From: Brienomyrus brachyistius
Taxonomy: Eukaryota > Chordata > Actinopteri > Osteoglossiformes > Mormyridae
Length of the DNA: 64,000 nt
NCBI RefSeq assembly: GCF_023856365.1
Contig: NW_026042785.1
Span: forward strand, 1-64,000
Direction of reading: 5' to 3'
In this document: piece by piece, positions 9,734 to 20,265 of the stretch
How positions within the stretch are numbered: the first letter of the stretch is position 1
Layout: the number at the start of each line of letters is the position of its first letter
Notes under the pieces: model-generated
Told to the model about the DNA's origin: nothing
Databases searched by the model: none
Seen by the model: only the letters and a program-made list of their open reading frames with translations
Translations under genes and position numbers: made by a program

Positions 9734-10902
9734 CACTGAACAAAAATATAAACGCAACACTTTTGTTTTTGCTCCCATTTTTCATGAGATGGACTTAAAG
9801 ATCTACAATTCATTCCAGATACACAATATTACCATTTCTCTCAAACATTTCTCACAAATCAGTCTAAATGTGTGATAGTGAGCACTTCTGCTTTGCTGAG
9901 ATAATCCATCCCACCTCACAGGTGTGCCACATCAAGATGCTGATCTGACATCATGGGTAGTGCACAGGTGTACCTTATACTGCCCACAATAAAAGGCCAC
10001 CCTGGAATGTGCAGTTTTGTCTCACAGCAAAATGCCACAGATGCCACAAGCATTGAGGGAGCGTGCAATTGGCATGCTGACAGCAGGAATGTCAACCAGA
10101 TCTGTTGCTCGTGCATTGAATGTTCATTTCTCAACCATAAGCCGTCTCCAAAGGCGTTTCAGAGAATATGGCAGTACATCCAACCGGCCTCACAACCGCA
10201 GACCACGTGTAACCACACCAGCCCAGGACCTCCACATCCAGCAGGTTCACCTCCAAGATCGTCTGAGACCAGCCACTCAGACAGATGATGCACGGCCCCA
10301 TGTTGCAAGGATCTGTACACAGTTCTTGGAAGCTGAAAATGTCCCAGTTCTTGCATGGCCAGCATACTCACCGGACATGTCACCCGTTGAGCATGTTTGG
10401 GATGTGCTTGACCGGCGTATACGACAGCGTGTACCAGTTCCCACTAATATCCAACAACTTCGCACAGCCATTGAAGAGGAGTGGACCAACATTCCACAGG
10501 CCACAATTGACAATCTGATAAACTCTATGCGAAGAAGATGTGTTGCATTGTATGAGGCAAATGGTGGTCACACCAGATACTGACCGGTTCTGAGTCCCCA
10601 GACCCCCAATAAAGCAAAAAACTGCACATTCCAGGGTGGCCTTTTATTGTGGGCAGTATAAGGTACACCTGTGCACTACCCATGATGTCAGATCAGCATC
10701 TTGATGTGGCACACCTGTGAGGTGGGATGGATTATCTCAGCAAAGCAGAAGTGCTCACTATCACACATTTAGACTGATTTGTGAGAAATGTTTGAGAGAA
10801 ATGGTAATATTGTGTATCTGGAATGAATTGTAGGTCTTTAAGTCCATCTCATGAAAAATGGGAGCAGAAACAAGAGTGTTGCGTTTATATTTTTGTTCAG
10901 TA
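9734..10902 (+). mobile_element. Tc1-like transposon with long terminal inverted repeats, internally deleted (left copy)
   Basis: A complete 1169-bp element: TA target dinucleotides at 9732-9733 and 10903-10904, left terminus CACTGAACAAAAATATAAAC, and right terminus its reverse complement with one mismatch at the last base. The inverted repeats run 9734-10018 and 10617-10902 (about 285 bp), with very few mismatches. They flank a transposase frame that lost its centre. It inserted into the (TA)n core of the first minisatellite unit. Confidence 0.92.
10032..10583 (+). pseudogene. Tc1-like transposase, in-frame internal deletion (left copy)
   Basis: The 183-codon frame starts at ATG 10032. Its first 100 or so residues are the paired-like DNA-binding region (ALRERAIGMLTAGMS; FSTISRLQRRFRE; a basic GRPR-like hinge NRRPRV). 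It then jumps directly to the second catalytic Asp (DDARPHVAR), and 34 residues later to the catalytic Glu (SPVEHVWD), the DD34E pattern of Tc1. The first catalytic Asp and roughly 150 residues around it are missing (family length about 340). The product could bind ends but not cut DNA. The junction keeps the frame, and the C-terminus (GGHTRY) is intact. Confidence 0.9.
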
Positions 10903-11349
10903 TATATATTTATGGGTGTATCGAGACTAGATGGTCAGTATGGATAACTAAGGTGCACTAAAACTGGGTGAGCAGGCAAGGCATGTCACCCAGGTTGTGT
11001 GACAATTATTTTATATAAATGTATATATGTATATATATATTCCATCCACCATCCCTCCTTTACGGAGAACTGCGTTATTTTTATTGTCCATTACGAAAAA
11101 AATAAAAAAACTATATATATATATATATATATATACATATATATTTATGGGTGTATCGAGACTAGATGGTCATTATGGATAACTAAGGTGCACTAAAACT
11201 GGATGAGCAGGCAAGGCATGTCACCCAGGTTGTGTGACAATAATTTTATATAAATGTATATATATATATATATATTCCATCCACCATCCCTCCTTTACGG
11301 AGAACTGCGTTATTTTTCTTTTCTATTGCTAATAAAAAAACTATATATA

Positions 11350-11422
<73 letters not shown>

Positions 11423-11609
11423 GTGTATCGAGACTAGATGGTCAGTATGGATAACTAAGGTGCACTAAAATTGGGTGAGCAGGCAAGGCATGTCACCCAG
11501 GTTGTGTGACAATTATTTTATATATATGCATATACATATTCCATCCACCATCCCTCCTTTATGGAGAACTGCGTTATTTTTATTGTCTATTGCAAAAAAA
11601 AAACAGAAA

Positions 11610-11664
<55 letters not shown>

Positions 11665-11776
11665 TATTCATGGGTGTATCGAGACTAGATGGTCATTCTG
11701 GATAACTAAAGTGCACTAAAATTGGGTGAGCAGGCAAGGCATGTCACCCAGGTTGTGTGACAATTATTTTATATAA

Positions 11777-11840
<64 letters not shown>

Positions 11841-12564
11841 CATCCACCATCCCTCCTTTACGGAGAACTGCGTTATTTTTCTTTTTTATTGCTAATAAAA
11901 AAACTATATATATATACATATATATTTATGGGTGTATCGAGACTAGATGGTCATTATGAATAACTAAGGTGCACTAAAATTGGGTGAGCAGGCAAGGCAT
12001 GTCACCCCGGTTGTGTGACAATTATTTTATATATATATTCCATCCACCATCCCTCCTTTACGGAGAACTGTGTTATTTTTCTTTTCTATTGCTAATAAAA
12101 AAACTATATATATGTACATATATATATATATATATATGGGTGTATCGAGACTAGTTGGTCATTATGGATAACTAAGTTGCACTAAAATTGGGTGAGCAGG
12201 CAAGGCATGTCACCCAGGTTGTGTGACAATTATTTTATATATATGTATATATATATTCCATCCACCATCCCTCCTTTATGGAGAACTGCGCTATTTTTAT
12301 TGTCTATTGCAAAAAAAAAAAAAAAAAAAAACAATACATATATATACATATATATTTATGGGTGTATCAAGACTAGTTGGTCATTATGGATAACTAAGGT
12401 GCACTAAAATTGGGTGAGCAGGCAAGGCATGTCACCCCAGTTGTGTGACAATTATTTTATATAAATGTATATATATATTCCCTCCACCACCCCTCCTTTA
12501 CGGAGGACTGCTTTATTTTTAATATCCATTGCGAAAAAAAAACACAAGAAAAAGAAAAAATATC

Positions 12565-12599
<35 letters not shown>

Positions 12600-12788
12600 G
12601 GGTGTGTCGAGACTAGATGGTCAGTATGGATAACTGAGGTGCACTAAAATTGGGTGAGCAGGCAAGGCATGTCACCCAGGTTGTGTGACAATTATTTTAT
12701 ATATATGCATATACATATTCCATCCACCATCCCTCCTTTACGGAGAACTGCGTTATTTTTATTGTCTATTGCAAAAAAAAAACAGAAA

Positions 12789-12835
<47 letters not shown>

Positions 12836-13268
12836 TATTCATGGGTGTATCGAGACTAGATGGTCATTATGGATAACTAAAGTGCACTAAAATTGGGTGA
12901 GCAGGCAAGGCATGTCACCCAGGTTGTGTGACAATTATTTTATATAAATGTATATATATATATATATATATTCCATCCACCATCCCTCCTTTACGGAGAA
13001 CTGCGTTATTTTTCTTTTCTATTGCTAATAAAAAAACTATATATATATACATATATATTTATGGGTGTATCGAGACTAGATGGTCATTATGAATAACTAA
13101 GGTGCACTAAAATTGGGTGAGCAGGCAAGGCATGTCACCCCGGTTGTGTGACAATTATTTTATATATATATTCCATCCACCATCCCTCCTTTACGGAGGA
13201 CTGCTTTATTTTTAATATCCATTGCGAAAAAAAAACACAAGAAAAAGAAAAAATATCTATATATATAC

Positions 13269-13344
<76 letters not shown>

Positions 13345-13447
13345 GTGTGTCGAGACTAGATGGTCAGTATGGATAACTAAAGTGCACTTAAATTGGGTGA
13401 GCAGGCAAGGCATGTCACCCAGGTTGTGTGACAATTATTTTATATAA

Positions 13448-13493
<46 letters not shown>

Positions 13494-13797
13494 CATCCAC
13501 CATCCCTCCTTTACGGAGAACTGCGTTATTTTTCTTTTCTATTGCTAATAAAAAAACTATATATATGTACATATATATATATATATATATGGGTGTATCG
13601 AGACTAGTTGGTCATTATGGATAACTAAGTTGCACTAAAATTGGGTGAGCAGGCAAGGCATGTCACCCAGGTTGTGTGACAATTATTTTATATATATATG
13701 TATATATATATTCCCTCCACCACCCCTCCTTTACGGAGGACTGCTTTATTTTTAATATCCATTGCGAAAAAAAAACACAAGAAAAAGAAAAAATATC

Positions 13798-13848
<51 letters not shown>

Positions 13849-14710
13849 GTGTGTCGAGACTAGATGGTCAGTATGGATAACTAAAGTGCACTAAAATTGG
13901 GTGAGCAGGCAAGGCATGTCACCCAGGTTGTGTGACAATTATTTTATATAAATGTATATATATATATATATATTCCATCCACCATCCCTCCTTTACGGAG
14001 AACTGCGTTATTTTTCTTTTCTATTGCTAATAAAAAAACTATATATATATGTACATATATATATATATATGGGTGTATCGAGACTAGTTGGTCATTATGG
14101 ATAACTAAGTTGCACTAAAATTGGGTGAGCAGGCAAGGCATGTCACCCAAGTTGTGTGACAATTATTTTATATATATGTATATATATATTCCATCCACCA
14201 TCCCTCCTTTATGGAGAACTGCGTTATTTTTATTGTCTATTGCAAAAAAAAAAACAAAAAAAACTATATATATATACATATATATTTATGGGTGTATCGA
14301 GACTAGATGGTCATTATGAATAACTAAGGTGCACTAAAACTGGGTGAGCAGGCAAGGCATGTCACCCAGGTTGTGTGACAATTATTTTATATATATGTAT
14401 ATATATATTCCATCCACCATCCCTCCTTTACGGAGAACTGCGTTATTTTTATTGTCTATTGCAAAAAAAAAAACAAAAAAAACTATATATATATATACAT
14501 ATATATATATGGGTGTATCGAGACTAGAAGGTCATTATGCATAACTAAAGTGCACTAAAATTGGGTGAGCAGGAAAGGCATGTCACCCCAGTTGTGTGAC
14601 AATTATTTTATATATATGTATATATATATATATATATTCCCTCCACCACCCCTCCTCTACGGAGGACTGCTTTATTTTTATTTCCATTGCAAAAATAAAA
14701 AATTTTAAAA
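10903..14710 (+). repeat. Minisatellite of about 240-bp units with (TA)n cores, 16 units (left copy)
   Basis: Units begin with GGGTGTATCGAGACTAG (or GGGTGTGTCGAG) at about 10914, 11149, 11421, 11672, 11930, 12138, 12360, 12600, 12843, 13063, 13343, 13591, 13847, 14071, 14290 and 14511. Each continues through GTGAGCAGGCAAGGCATG and GTTGTGTGACAATTATTTTA, a first (TA)n tract, a CCATCCACCATCCCTCC block, a purine-rich A tract, and a second (TA)n tract. At least three subtypes alternate, told apart by the block before the A tract: TTGCTAATAAAA, TTGCAAAAAAAAACAG and ATATCCATTGCGAAAAAA. Translated Ile-Tyr runs are products of the (TA)n tracts only. Confidence 0.95.
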
Positions 14711-14847
14711 CACAAAAAAAAAAAAAAACGAAAATAATAATAATAAAAATAATTTTGAATGTGTATTCAAATAAGTTTGAATGTGTGTGAACTATATATA
14801 AATATATATATACACATGCATATACAGAAATATATACACACACACAC

Positions 14848-14878
<31 letters not shown>

Positions 14879-14905
14879 CACACACTCACATAAACACATA
14901 CACAC
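14711..14905. repeat. A-rich and (TA)n/(CA)n microsatellite tract (left)
   Basis: A run of A-rich sequence, an ATAATAATAAT stretch and alternating TA and CA dinucleotide blocks between the minisatellite and the next transposon remnant. Confidence 0.9.
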
Positions 14906-14913
14906 ACTGTGTA

Positions 14914-15275
14914 CAGTCTTATGCAAAGGTTTGGCACCCCTTGACAAATAACATCTTTTCAATTACAAAAGCAACAATATCAGTTAATACAGTCTCTTTA
15001 GGAACTGGGGGAAAAATACACAATATTTTCAGCAAACATTGATGAATAGTTACTTTTTATGCCATAAATTGAACAAAATTACAAAATAAAAACATTATTA
15101 TGGCACTCTGCAAAAGTTTGGGCACCCTACGTAATCAGTACTTAGTAACACCTCCTCTGCCAGATATCACAGCTTACAAGCGCTTCTTATAGCCAGCTGA
15201 AAGGCTTTCAGTTCTTGTACTTGGGATTTTCTCACATTCTTCCTTGCAAAAGGCTTCTAGTTCTGTAATATTCTA
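14914..15275. mobile_element. Tc1/mariner-type element remnant (left copy)
   Basis: Contains two versions of the terminal word GCAAAGGTTTGG-CACCC / GCAAAAGTTTGGGCACCC, which is typical of one vertebrate Tc1-like family. A subterminal stretch follows (ACTTAGTAACACCTCC; CTTCCTTGCAAAAGGCTTCT). The sequence breaks off at about 15275 before the transposase core, and no second terminus is present. Truncated and inactive. The family assignment is from memory of the terminal motif. Confidence 0.6.
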
Positions 15276-15910
15276 ATATATCAAGGGCTGTATTGTCAAA
15301 TAGGAGATCGGCAGCATTCTCCCACCTGAGAAAACTGTACTACAATGCCCTTGATAGTGTGTAGAAACACACTCGTCAGCTCTAGTCCTCCTGTAACAAC
15401 GCAAAAGGACTGGCAACCCTCAGGTATTTATGCGTGCGATTGTATGATAAATTCACCCTGACAGTCTCACACTTCTCTTGGTACCAACAGGTCTCATGGA
15501 ATATATAAAAGGCAACTGCAACAATTATACTCGGCACTAAACATCGAGGCACGGAAATGCAGCAGAGCTTGTGTATTTCTCAGGATGCATTCTAGTAAAA
15601 TGCCCGGAAAATGAGCTAAAGACATATTTCAAGGGGCACTATATAAAACCGATGGAAATTTTACTGATTAAATAAAAGGAAAAGCATCGTTTGAAAAATC
15701 ACAAATGTTTCTAAGATTCAATGCATCGCTTTTTGACCACATCATAGCGATGAACACATCATTGTTCCTGACAATGTCCTAATACAGAAATAAAACTTTA
15801 TGTTGGTAAACTCAAAAAGCCTTCAGCTGTCACACTGGCTAACGATCTCAAACGATTATAAAGCAGCATTTTGAAAAGCGCTGTTTTAAAATAACAGATA
15901 CAACACTTAC
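15276..15910. other. Spacer / presumed intron of the minus-strand transcript
   Basis: Holds an inverted repeat (TATCAAGGGC at about 15287 and GCCCTTGATA at about 15346, loop of about 50 bases) and a plus-strand TATATAAAAGG box-like word at about 15502. If the minus-strand exon at 15911-16199 is real, this would be its first intron. No RNA gene is recognised with confidence. Confidence 0.35.
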
Positions 15911-16199
15911 CTTGTCTTCTGGCCAAATGCTTTTCACGGCTTGGCACTCCAACGGTGCTGAAACGAAATTTGTATTTCCTCCTACCTCGTTGGCCCTTCA
16001 GTTCTTCTTTTCTCCCTTTGGATGTTTTTTTCCTTCTTCTTTGGATATTGTTTTTTATTTTTGTTTGTTTTTTTTTACTTTGCATGTTTTTCCTTCTTCG
16101 GATATTATTTTTTTGGCTTATTTTTTTAGACGATGTTTTTTTCGTCTTCTTTAAAAATTGATTTTTTTCGTCTTCTTTAAATATTGTTTTTTTTTTCAT
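15911..16199 (-). CDS. Putative Lys/Arg-rich first coding exon behind a TATA/heat-shock-type promoter (left copy)
   Basis: On the minus strand an ATG at 16199 opens a frame that is almost entirely Lys, Arg, Ser, Thr and Asn for about 70 residues (KKTKKTSSKKISQKNN and similar). It then gives GQRGRRKYKFRFSTVG and reaches a good splice donor (ACAAG|GTAAGTG) after 289 nt, in phase 1. Imperfect repeats of a GAAGACGAAAAAAA-like unit underlie the basic part. The ATG lies about 95 bp downstream of the TATA box. I recognise no family; it could be a nuclear or nucleolar basic tail or a non-coding 5' exon with chance openness. No second exon could be assigned. Confidence 0.35.
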
Positions 16200-16290
16200 C
16201 CTTTTGATGTTGTTTTACGGAACAAGAGCCGTACAGTGCTACTCTATCAGGAGGTAGCGCCAACTGAACGCCTTGAAGCAGTACCCAGCT

Positions 16291-16298
16291 CTTTTATA
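16291..16298 (-). promoter_or_regulatory. TATA box (TATAAAAG)
   Basis: Minus-strand TATAAAAG about 95 bp upstream of the ATG at 16199, in a GC-moderate context, with upstream elements spaced as in a compact Pol II promoter. Confidence 0.65.
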
Positions 16299-16320
16299 GG
16301 GAGCGTCAACCCGAAGTCAA

Positions 16321-16335
16321 GTTCTAGAACGTTGC
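16321..16335 (-). promoter_or_regulatory. Heat-shock-element-like site
   Basis: GTTCTAGAACGTTGC contains the nTTCnnGAAn core with a near-match third unit (TTG instead of TTC). It lies 22 bp upstream of the TATA box. Family knowledge: HSF trimers bind three inverted nGAAn units; two perfect units plus one imperfect one is a plausible but unproven site. Confidence 0.5.
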
Positions 16336-16346
16336 ACTCACTTTTC

Positions 16347-16351
16347 ATTGG
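16347..16351 (-). promoter_or_regulatory. CCAAT box 1
   Basis: CCAAT on the minus strand (AACCAATGA), about 50 bp upstream of the TATA box. Confidence 0.55.
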
Positions 16352-16385
16352 TTTCCCAGCTATGCTGTCAGAATAATGTTTGCTG

Positions 16386-16390
16386 ATTGG
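16386..16390 (-). promoter_or_regulatory. CCAAT box 2
   Basis: CCAATCAG on the minus strand, a full NF-Y-type match, about 88 bp upstream of the TATA box. Confidence 0.6.
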
Positions 16391-16862
16391 TCGAAAATTT
16401 TAAAACGTACCCGAGTACTGTAAAAAAAACTCAAGATCTTGCTACCCTACGGAGCACCCATAAGGTGATTTTTTTTATACGTTATATGCAGCTATTTGTA
16501 GCAGGCCGTAATTAGACTAATCCACCCTTTGTCAATAAAGCCAACAAGAGAACAGGTTGCCCAAAGTTTGCTCAGGTACACGCCACAGCACAACCTTAAA
16601 AACACATCCAGCACAAATCACACTAGTGAATGACACAGCAAATCACAGCAATAAAAAAGACCCCTATGGGCAATCCAGCACCCAGACTACAGGTGCCAAA
16701 AGGCCCAGCCTGCCTAATAATGAACCCAAAATATACATACAACAAAGAAAAAGACACAAACAAAAAAGAAAATAAAACTAGCCAGCTGCTCCCACTAAAC
16801 CCCGCTCCCGAGGCCACTAAGCCGGCTGGCTTGATAATACACGATACAACCTCAGATAAAAC

Positions 16863-16937
16863 ATATTAAAGCAACACCAGGGAGGTTTACAACCTGATCC
16901 TTAAAATTATCGACCCGTAATTCCACCTTGAAAACCC
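16863..16937 (+). repeat. Short dispersed direct repeat, copy 1
   Basis: About 75 bp (AAGCAACACCAGGGAGGTTT ... ATTCCACCTTGAAAA) that recurs at 18192-18267 with a few substitutions. The two copies bracket the gypsy-type integrase relic and may be terminal or flanking parts of that element. Confidence 0.8.
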
Positions 16938-17573
16938 CTAAAGAACAGTAGTTTACCCCATGACTCACTGCCCCATTCAAACAAAAAAAAAACAGGTTTT
17001 TGGGGTAACCTTTAGGTCAGCTCTTCAAAACCAGGTATGAGGACTCTTCAGCTAATCAGTCCTCTAATTAGAAATCTAATTAGGGAGTTGCAGCGAAAAC
17101 CTGCATACACACCGGCCCTTTGCGGATAAGATTGTTCACCCCTGAAACAAGCAAACAGAAAGGCTGCTACACTGCAAATTCAATATGCCCGCCGATGCTC
17201 CACCAAATCTATCAGGACCCTGCCTGTCTTTCCCGTGCCTGCTCCTTTGCCAATATGCCCTACCATCGGAACATGCACAGCCATCTCGCCCCGGCTATGC
17301 CTCCAGTCCGAACTGCAGTTCCTATACCTGCCTATAATTGCCTGGCTACAATCCATCCCCCAAAATGAAATTGATGACCCAACGATCACAGCTAAGAATT
17401 CTATCCCCAAACCACTGGTCTTCCTCCCCAACCGAACGATCATTCACTGACCGTGGTAACTTATAAGGGTTGGTATGATGACCAGTGGTGGACCTCACCG
17501 AACGTTTAACTGGTCTCTACACCTCGGGGGGGACATAACCTCCTCCATTATACGAGGCCTACTTGTGGATGCT
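16938..17573. other. Old repeat sequence, no intact gene
   Basis: Contains an ACACCGGCCCTTTGCGGATA word at about 17110 that I recall from dispersed vertebrate repeats (tentative). On the minus strand there are short open frames without motifs. A purine-rich tract near 17530-17545 on the minus strand could be the polypurine tract of the adjoining gypsy element. Confidence 0.35.
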
Positions 17574-18131
17574 CTATTGCGACCCCTCCCACCAGCCCTG
17601 TCCCCGTAAAATCACAGAGTCCTCATCCGATTCCATTTCTGTTGCCCCTGTGGGCAACCCAGACTCAGGAGACATTACCAGAACATCTTCCCCTGACATA
17701 ACAACCCCCTGTGGTACTGGACGCAACTCTGTTCGGTGAACTTGACGGACAACCCCGTCCCCCTCCATTGGAGTTGCAGAGTAAACTGCACCCTGATCTT
17801 GGGGACACCGAACTACCATATACAAACAGGCATCCCAATGATCCTGTATTTTACCTCGAACATGGTTCCGCAAACACACCAGCTGACCTTCATCAAACCC
17901 CTAATCATTAACCAACTCATTGTGTTTCCGATTTCGTGGTGTGGCTTGTTCCTCCAACTAAGCCTTCACATACTCTTGAAGCACCTGCAAACTTTCCTGA
18001 TGGTTTTGTACCCATTCCTCCAAAGGTCCACCATACTGACTGATCCCGGCAGGAGCCTGAAGATAGTGTATCGGTAATCGAGGCTCACAGCCAGACCTTA
18101 AATAAAAAGGCATCATCCAGTCATTTGGTGG
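17574..18131 (-). pseudogene. Ty3/gypsy retrotransposon integrase C-terminal relic
   Basis: On the minus strand, about 18131-18060 encodes a PFYL-R-G-EPRLP-I stretch characteristic of the end of the integrase core. Then comes a glutamine/glutamate-rich helix, then HVRGKIQDHWDACLYMVV followed by a VRQVHRTELRP motif, the 'RW-x-YVV ... VRTLHRNLLLP' C-terminal module of fish gypsy Pol. At least two in-frame stop codons (near 17955 and 17908) interrupt it. No protease, RT or RNase H region is attached, so it is a 3' fragment of an old element. Confidence 0.75.
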
Positions 18132-18191
18132 GGTGTAGTATTGTAAGCTTCTCTGCTGGAGGAAGTGTGTGAAGCAAATTGTGCAAAAAAA

Positions 18192-18267
18192 ATATTAAAG
18201 CAACACCAGGGAGGTTTACATCTAGATCCTTAAAATGATCGACCTGCAATTCCACCTTGAAAATCCA
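18192..18267 (+). repeat. Short dispersed direct repeat, copy 2
   Basis: Second copy of 16863-16937, same orientation. Confidence 0.8.
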
Positions 18268-18329
18268 ATTACCATATAAAGGATACAAGATGTAAAGATG
18301 ACAAATGACATGGCACACATTTGTTGTTT

Positions 18330-19057
18330 AGACTGTTGTGTCAGGTTAATTGAAAGCTGAAGGATCTTAGTGTTTACTAGTCTAAGTAACAGAATGTCTA
18401 AACACTGTGCTTGCCTTTATGGGTTTTTAAGCAGAACATATAGGTATAGAAACATATTAACATTACGTTTCACGATTCACTGACTGGAGAATAGGAGAAT
18501 ATACACATCAATATTACTACTTAAGTTAACTAACCCTAATCCCAACCCCTATTGGCACGGAGCCCGCCAGGGTTCAGGTGAGATATAAATCTGTAATCTG
18601 TATCAATGGTTTTGCTATCCATACCCACCCTATTAATGTTAGCTTCCCAGGGTTTCTTGTTAGACAAGCTCTGTGTCTCTCTATACCCCCATTTACTGCA
18701 CGACTGATTGTCCATTTATAAAGAATCAAATAGGGTGAAGATGGTTTTAGTTTACAATTACTCTGGAAGGTGACCAGATTAAAAAAAACTAAATACCATG
18801 CCTACGTGTATGTAATCTCCATCACAGTCCCCATTTTCCCCATAATCCTCGTTTTGATAGTGCCAATTTGTGTAATGTGAGTTTTTTTTTTTTTTAAAAA
18901 ACTGTTATAGAAGAACATACTGGATGCCACATGTGTACAATTACCCCTTTCTAATTAGTGGGGTCCGTTGTGTCAGCTACAGCCTTTACTAACATACACA
19001 TAAGTATACAGTCTTACAGCACTTTTGTTTTCCTTTTGTATTTAATGGTTTTCCATT
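18330..19057. other. Spacer, nothing recognised
   Basis: AT-rich unique sequence with a T run at about 18884-18894. No gene, RNA or repeat terminus supported. Confidence 0.5.
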
Positions 19058-19420
19058 TAGGGGGCAGCATGGTGGTGCAGTGGTTAGCACTGTTGCCTCA
19101 CACCTCTAGGGCCCGGGTTCGAGTCTCCACCTGGGTCACATGTGTGTGGAGTTTGCATGTTCTACCCATGTCATCGTGGGGTTTCCTCCGGGTACTCTGG
19201 TTTCCCCCACAGTCCAAAAACATGCTGAGGCTAATTGGAGTTGCTAAATTGCCCATAGGAGTGTATGCGTGAGTGAATAGTGTGTGAGTGTGCCCTGCGA
19301 TGGGCTGGCCCGCCATCCTGAGTTGTTCCCTGTCTCGTGCCCATTGCTTCCGGGATAGGCTCCAGACCCCCCGCGATCCAGTAGGATAAGCGGTTTGGAA
19401 AATGGATGGATGGATGGATG
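19058..19420 (+). mobile_element. tRNA-derived SINE with (TGGA)n tail
   Basis: It starts GGGGGCAGCATGGTGGTGCA with an A-box-like TGGTGCAGTGG and a B-box-like GGTTCGAGTCT about 45 bp downstream, both Pol III promoter elements. A conserved body follows (GTGTGGAGTTTGCATGTTCT; GGGTTTCCTCCGGGTACTC; AAATTGCCCATAGGAGTG), and then GGATAAGCGGTTTGGAAAATGGATGGATGG. This order is the common fish SINE of this type. Full length by appearance. Confidence 0.85.
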
Positions 19421-19500
19421 GACAGTTTTCCATTTGAGGAATTAGCAAAAAACTGCAGTGCATGATGGGTAGGATCTAAAGGCTGCCTAACGCCCTTAAT

Positions 19501-19705
19501 TTGTTTGCAATTTCGCCAGGTAGGCTACCTTCTTTAAACTGCGTTTTGCTAGACTACACATTTCGAGATGTTTTATTGTAGTCTTGGTAAATATATATAT
19601 ATAGTTTAGCCTAACCCAGCCACTTAAGGGAGCAAGCCAGCTCAGGTAGGTGCCAGTCCCAAGCCCGGATTAATGGAGAGGGTTGGCGTCAAGAAATAAA
19701 GAGAA
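19501..19705 (-). repeat. Dispersed repeat R1, reverse copy
   Basis: Reverse complement of 6010-6215, with several substitutions and a (TA)n length change. It is not part of the large duplication, so it is an independent copy. Confidence 0.75.
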
Positions 19706-19914
19706 ATAAAGACAACTAATACTCCTAGTTTGCGAGATCTGACTGCAATGGCAGCACTGCTACAAGGGTGTGGATAAATCTATACAAATATCACCTGCAT
19801 GCACATTACTTCTTTTACAATAACCAACTCCTGATCCATACTGTTAGTCGTGAAAAAAAAAACTATCGTGTACATAGAGGCCCTGTGTAAAAAGATAACT
19901 GCCAAGGAAAAGAT

Positions 19915-20155
19915 CAAAAACATTTATTTCAAGGATACAAAGTTTTTATGGTCATGTACAGTGTACAGTGCAATTCTTATTTGATTAACTTGAATGTCTC
20001 CACAGACTAGACGATTAAACAAATAAAGCAGCGCAACATTACAATAACTAATAACAAATAAACAAAGCTCACGAGTACTATTACAGTATTTATATCATTT
20101 ATTTAAACTTAATTTTACCAGGTAAATTAACTACAAAGCAGTTACCACTGCTTTA
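19915..20155 (-). mobile_element. LINE-type 3' end remnants
   Basis: Contains on the minus strand GTACACTGTACATGACCATAA and, nearby, the reverse of a TTTACCAGGTAAATTAA tail, both resembling 3' ends of fish non-LTR elements. No coding part. Confidence 0.4.
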
Positions 20156-20265
20156 CCTGCTTCTCGGGAGAAATAGCAGATATACGTCATGTATGTGACT
20201 AAATTCTTAAGCCAATAAGGGCAAAGTTGTGTCGTAATGGAGGCGGATCCAGTTTGTGCAGCCGG

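Larger units (their letters stand above)
19..16464. repeat. Large direct duplication, left copy
   Basis: This stretch matches 46918-64000 almost base for base in the same orientation. The left boundary is visible: both copies begin at the same 12-base word (ACCCCTTAAAAC), and the sequence upstream differs. The right copy runs off the window, so the true length is unknown and at least 16.4 kb. Differences are mostly one-base homopolymer changes, a poly-G run of 12 versus 15, a replacement of a few tens of bases near 6616, a 2-base indel near 8655 and a different number of minisatellite units. This is either a recent segmental duplication or two haplotypes placed in series by the assembler. Confidence 0.95.

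Noticed and set aside
10999..14544. Many open frames with long Ile-Tyr runs
   Set aside because: They are translations of (TA)n tracts in the minisatellite and are not proteins.
15287..15356. Possible H/ACA-type or other structured RNA
   Set aside because: A 10-bp inverted repeat exists, but no convincing H box, ACA box or second hairpin was found.
17180..17443. 87-codon minus-strand frame as a gene
   Set aside because: No motif, and it lies in old repeat DNA next to the gypsy relic.
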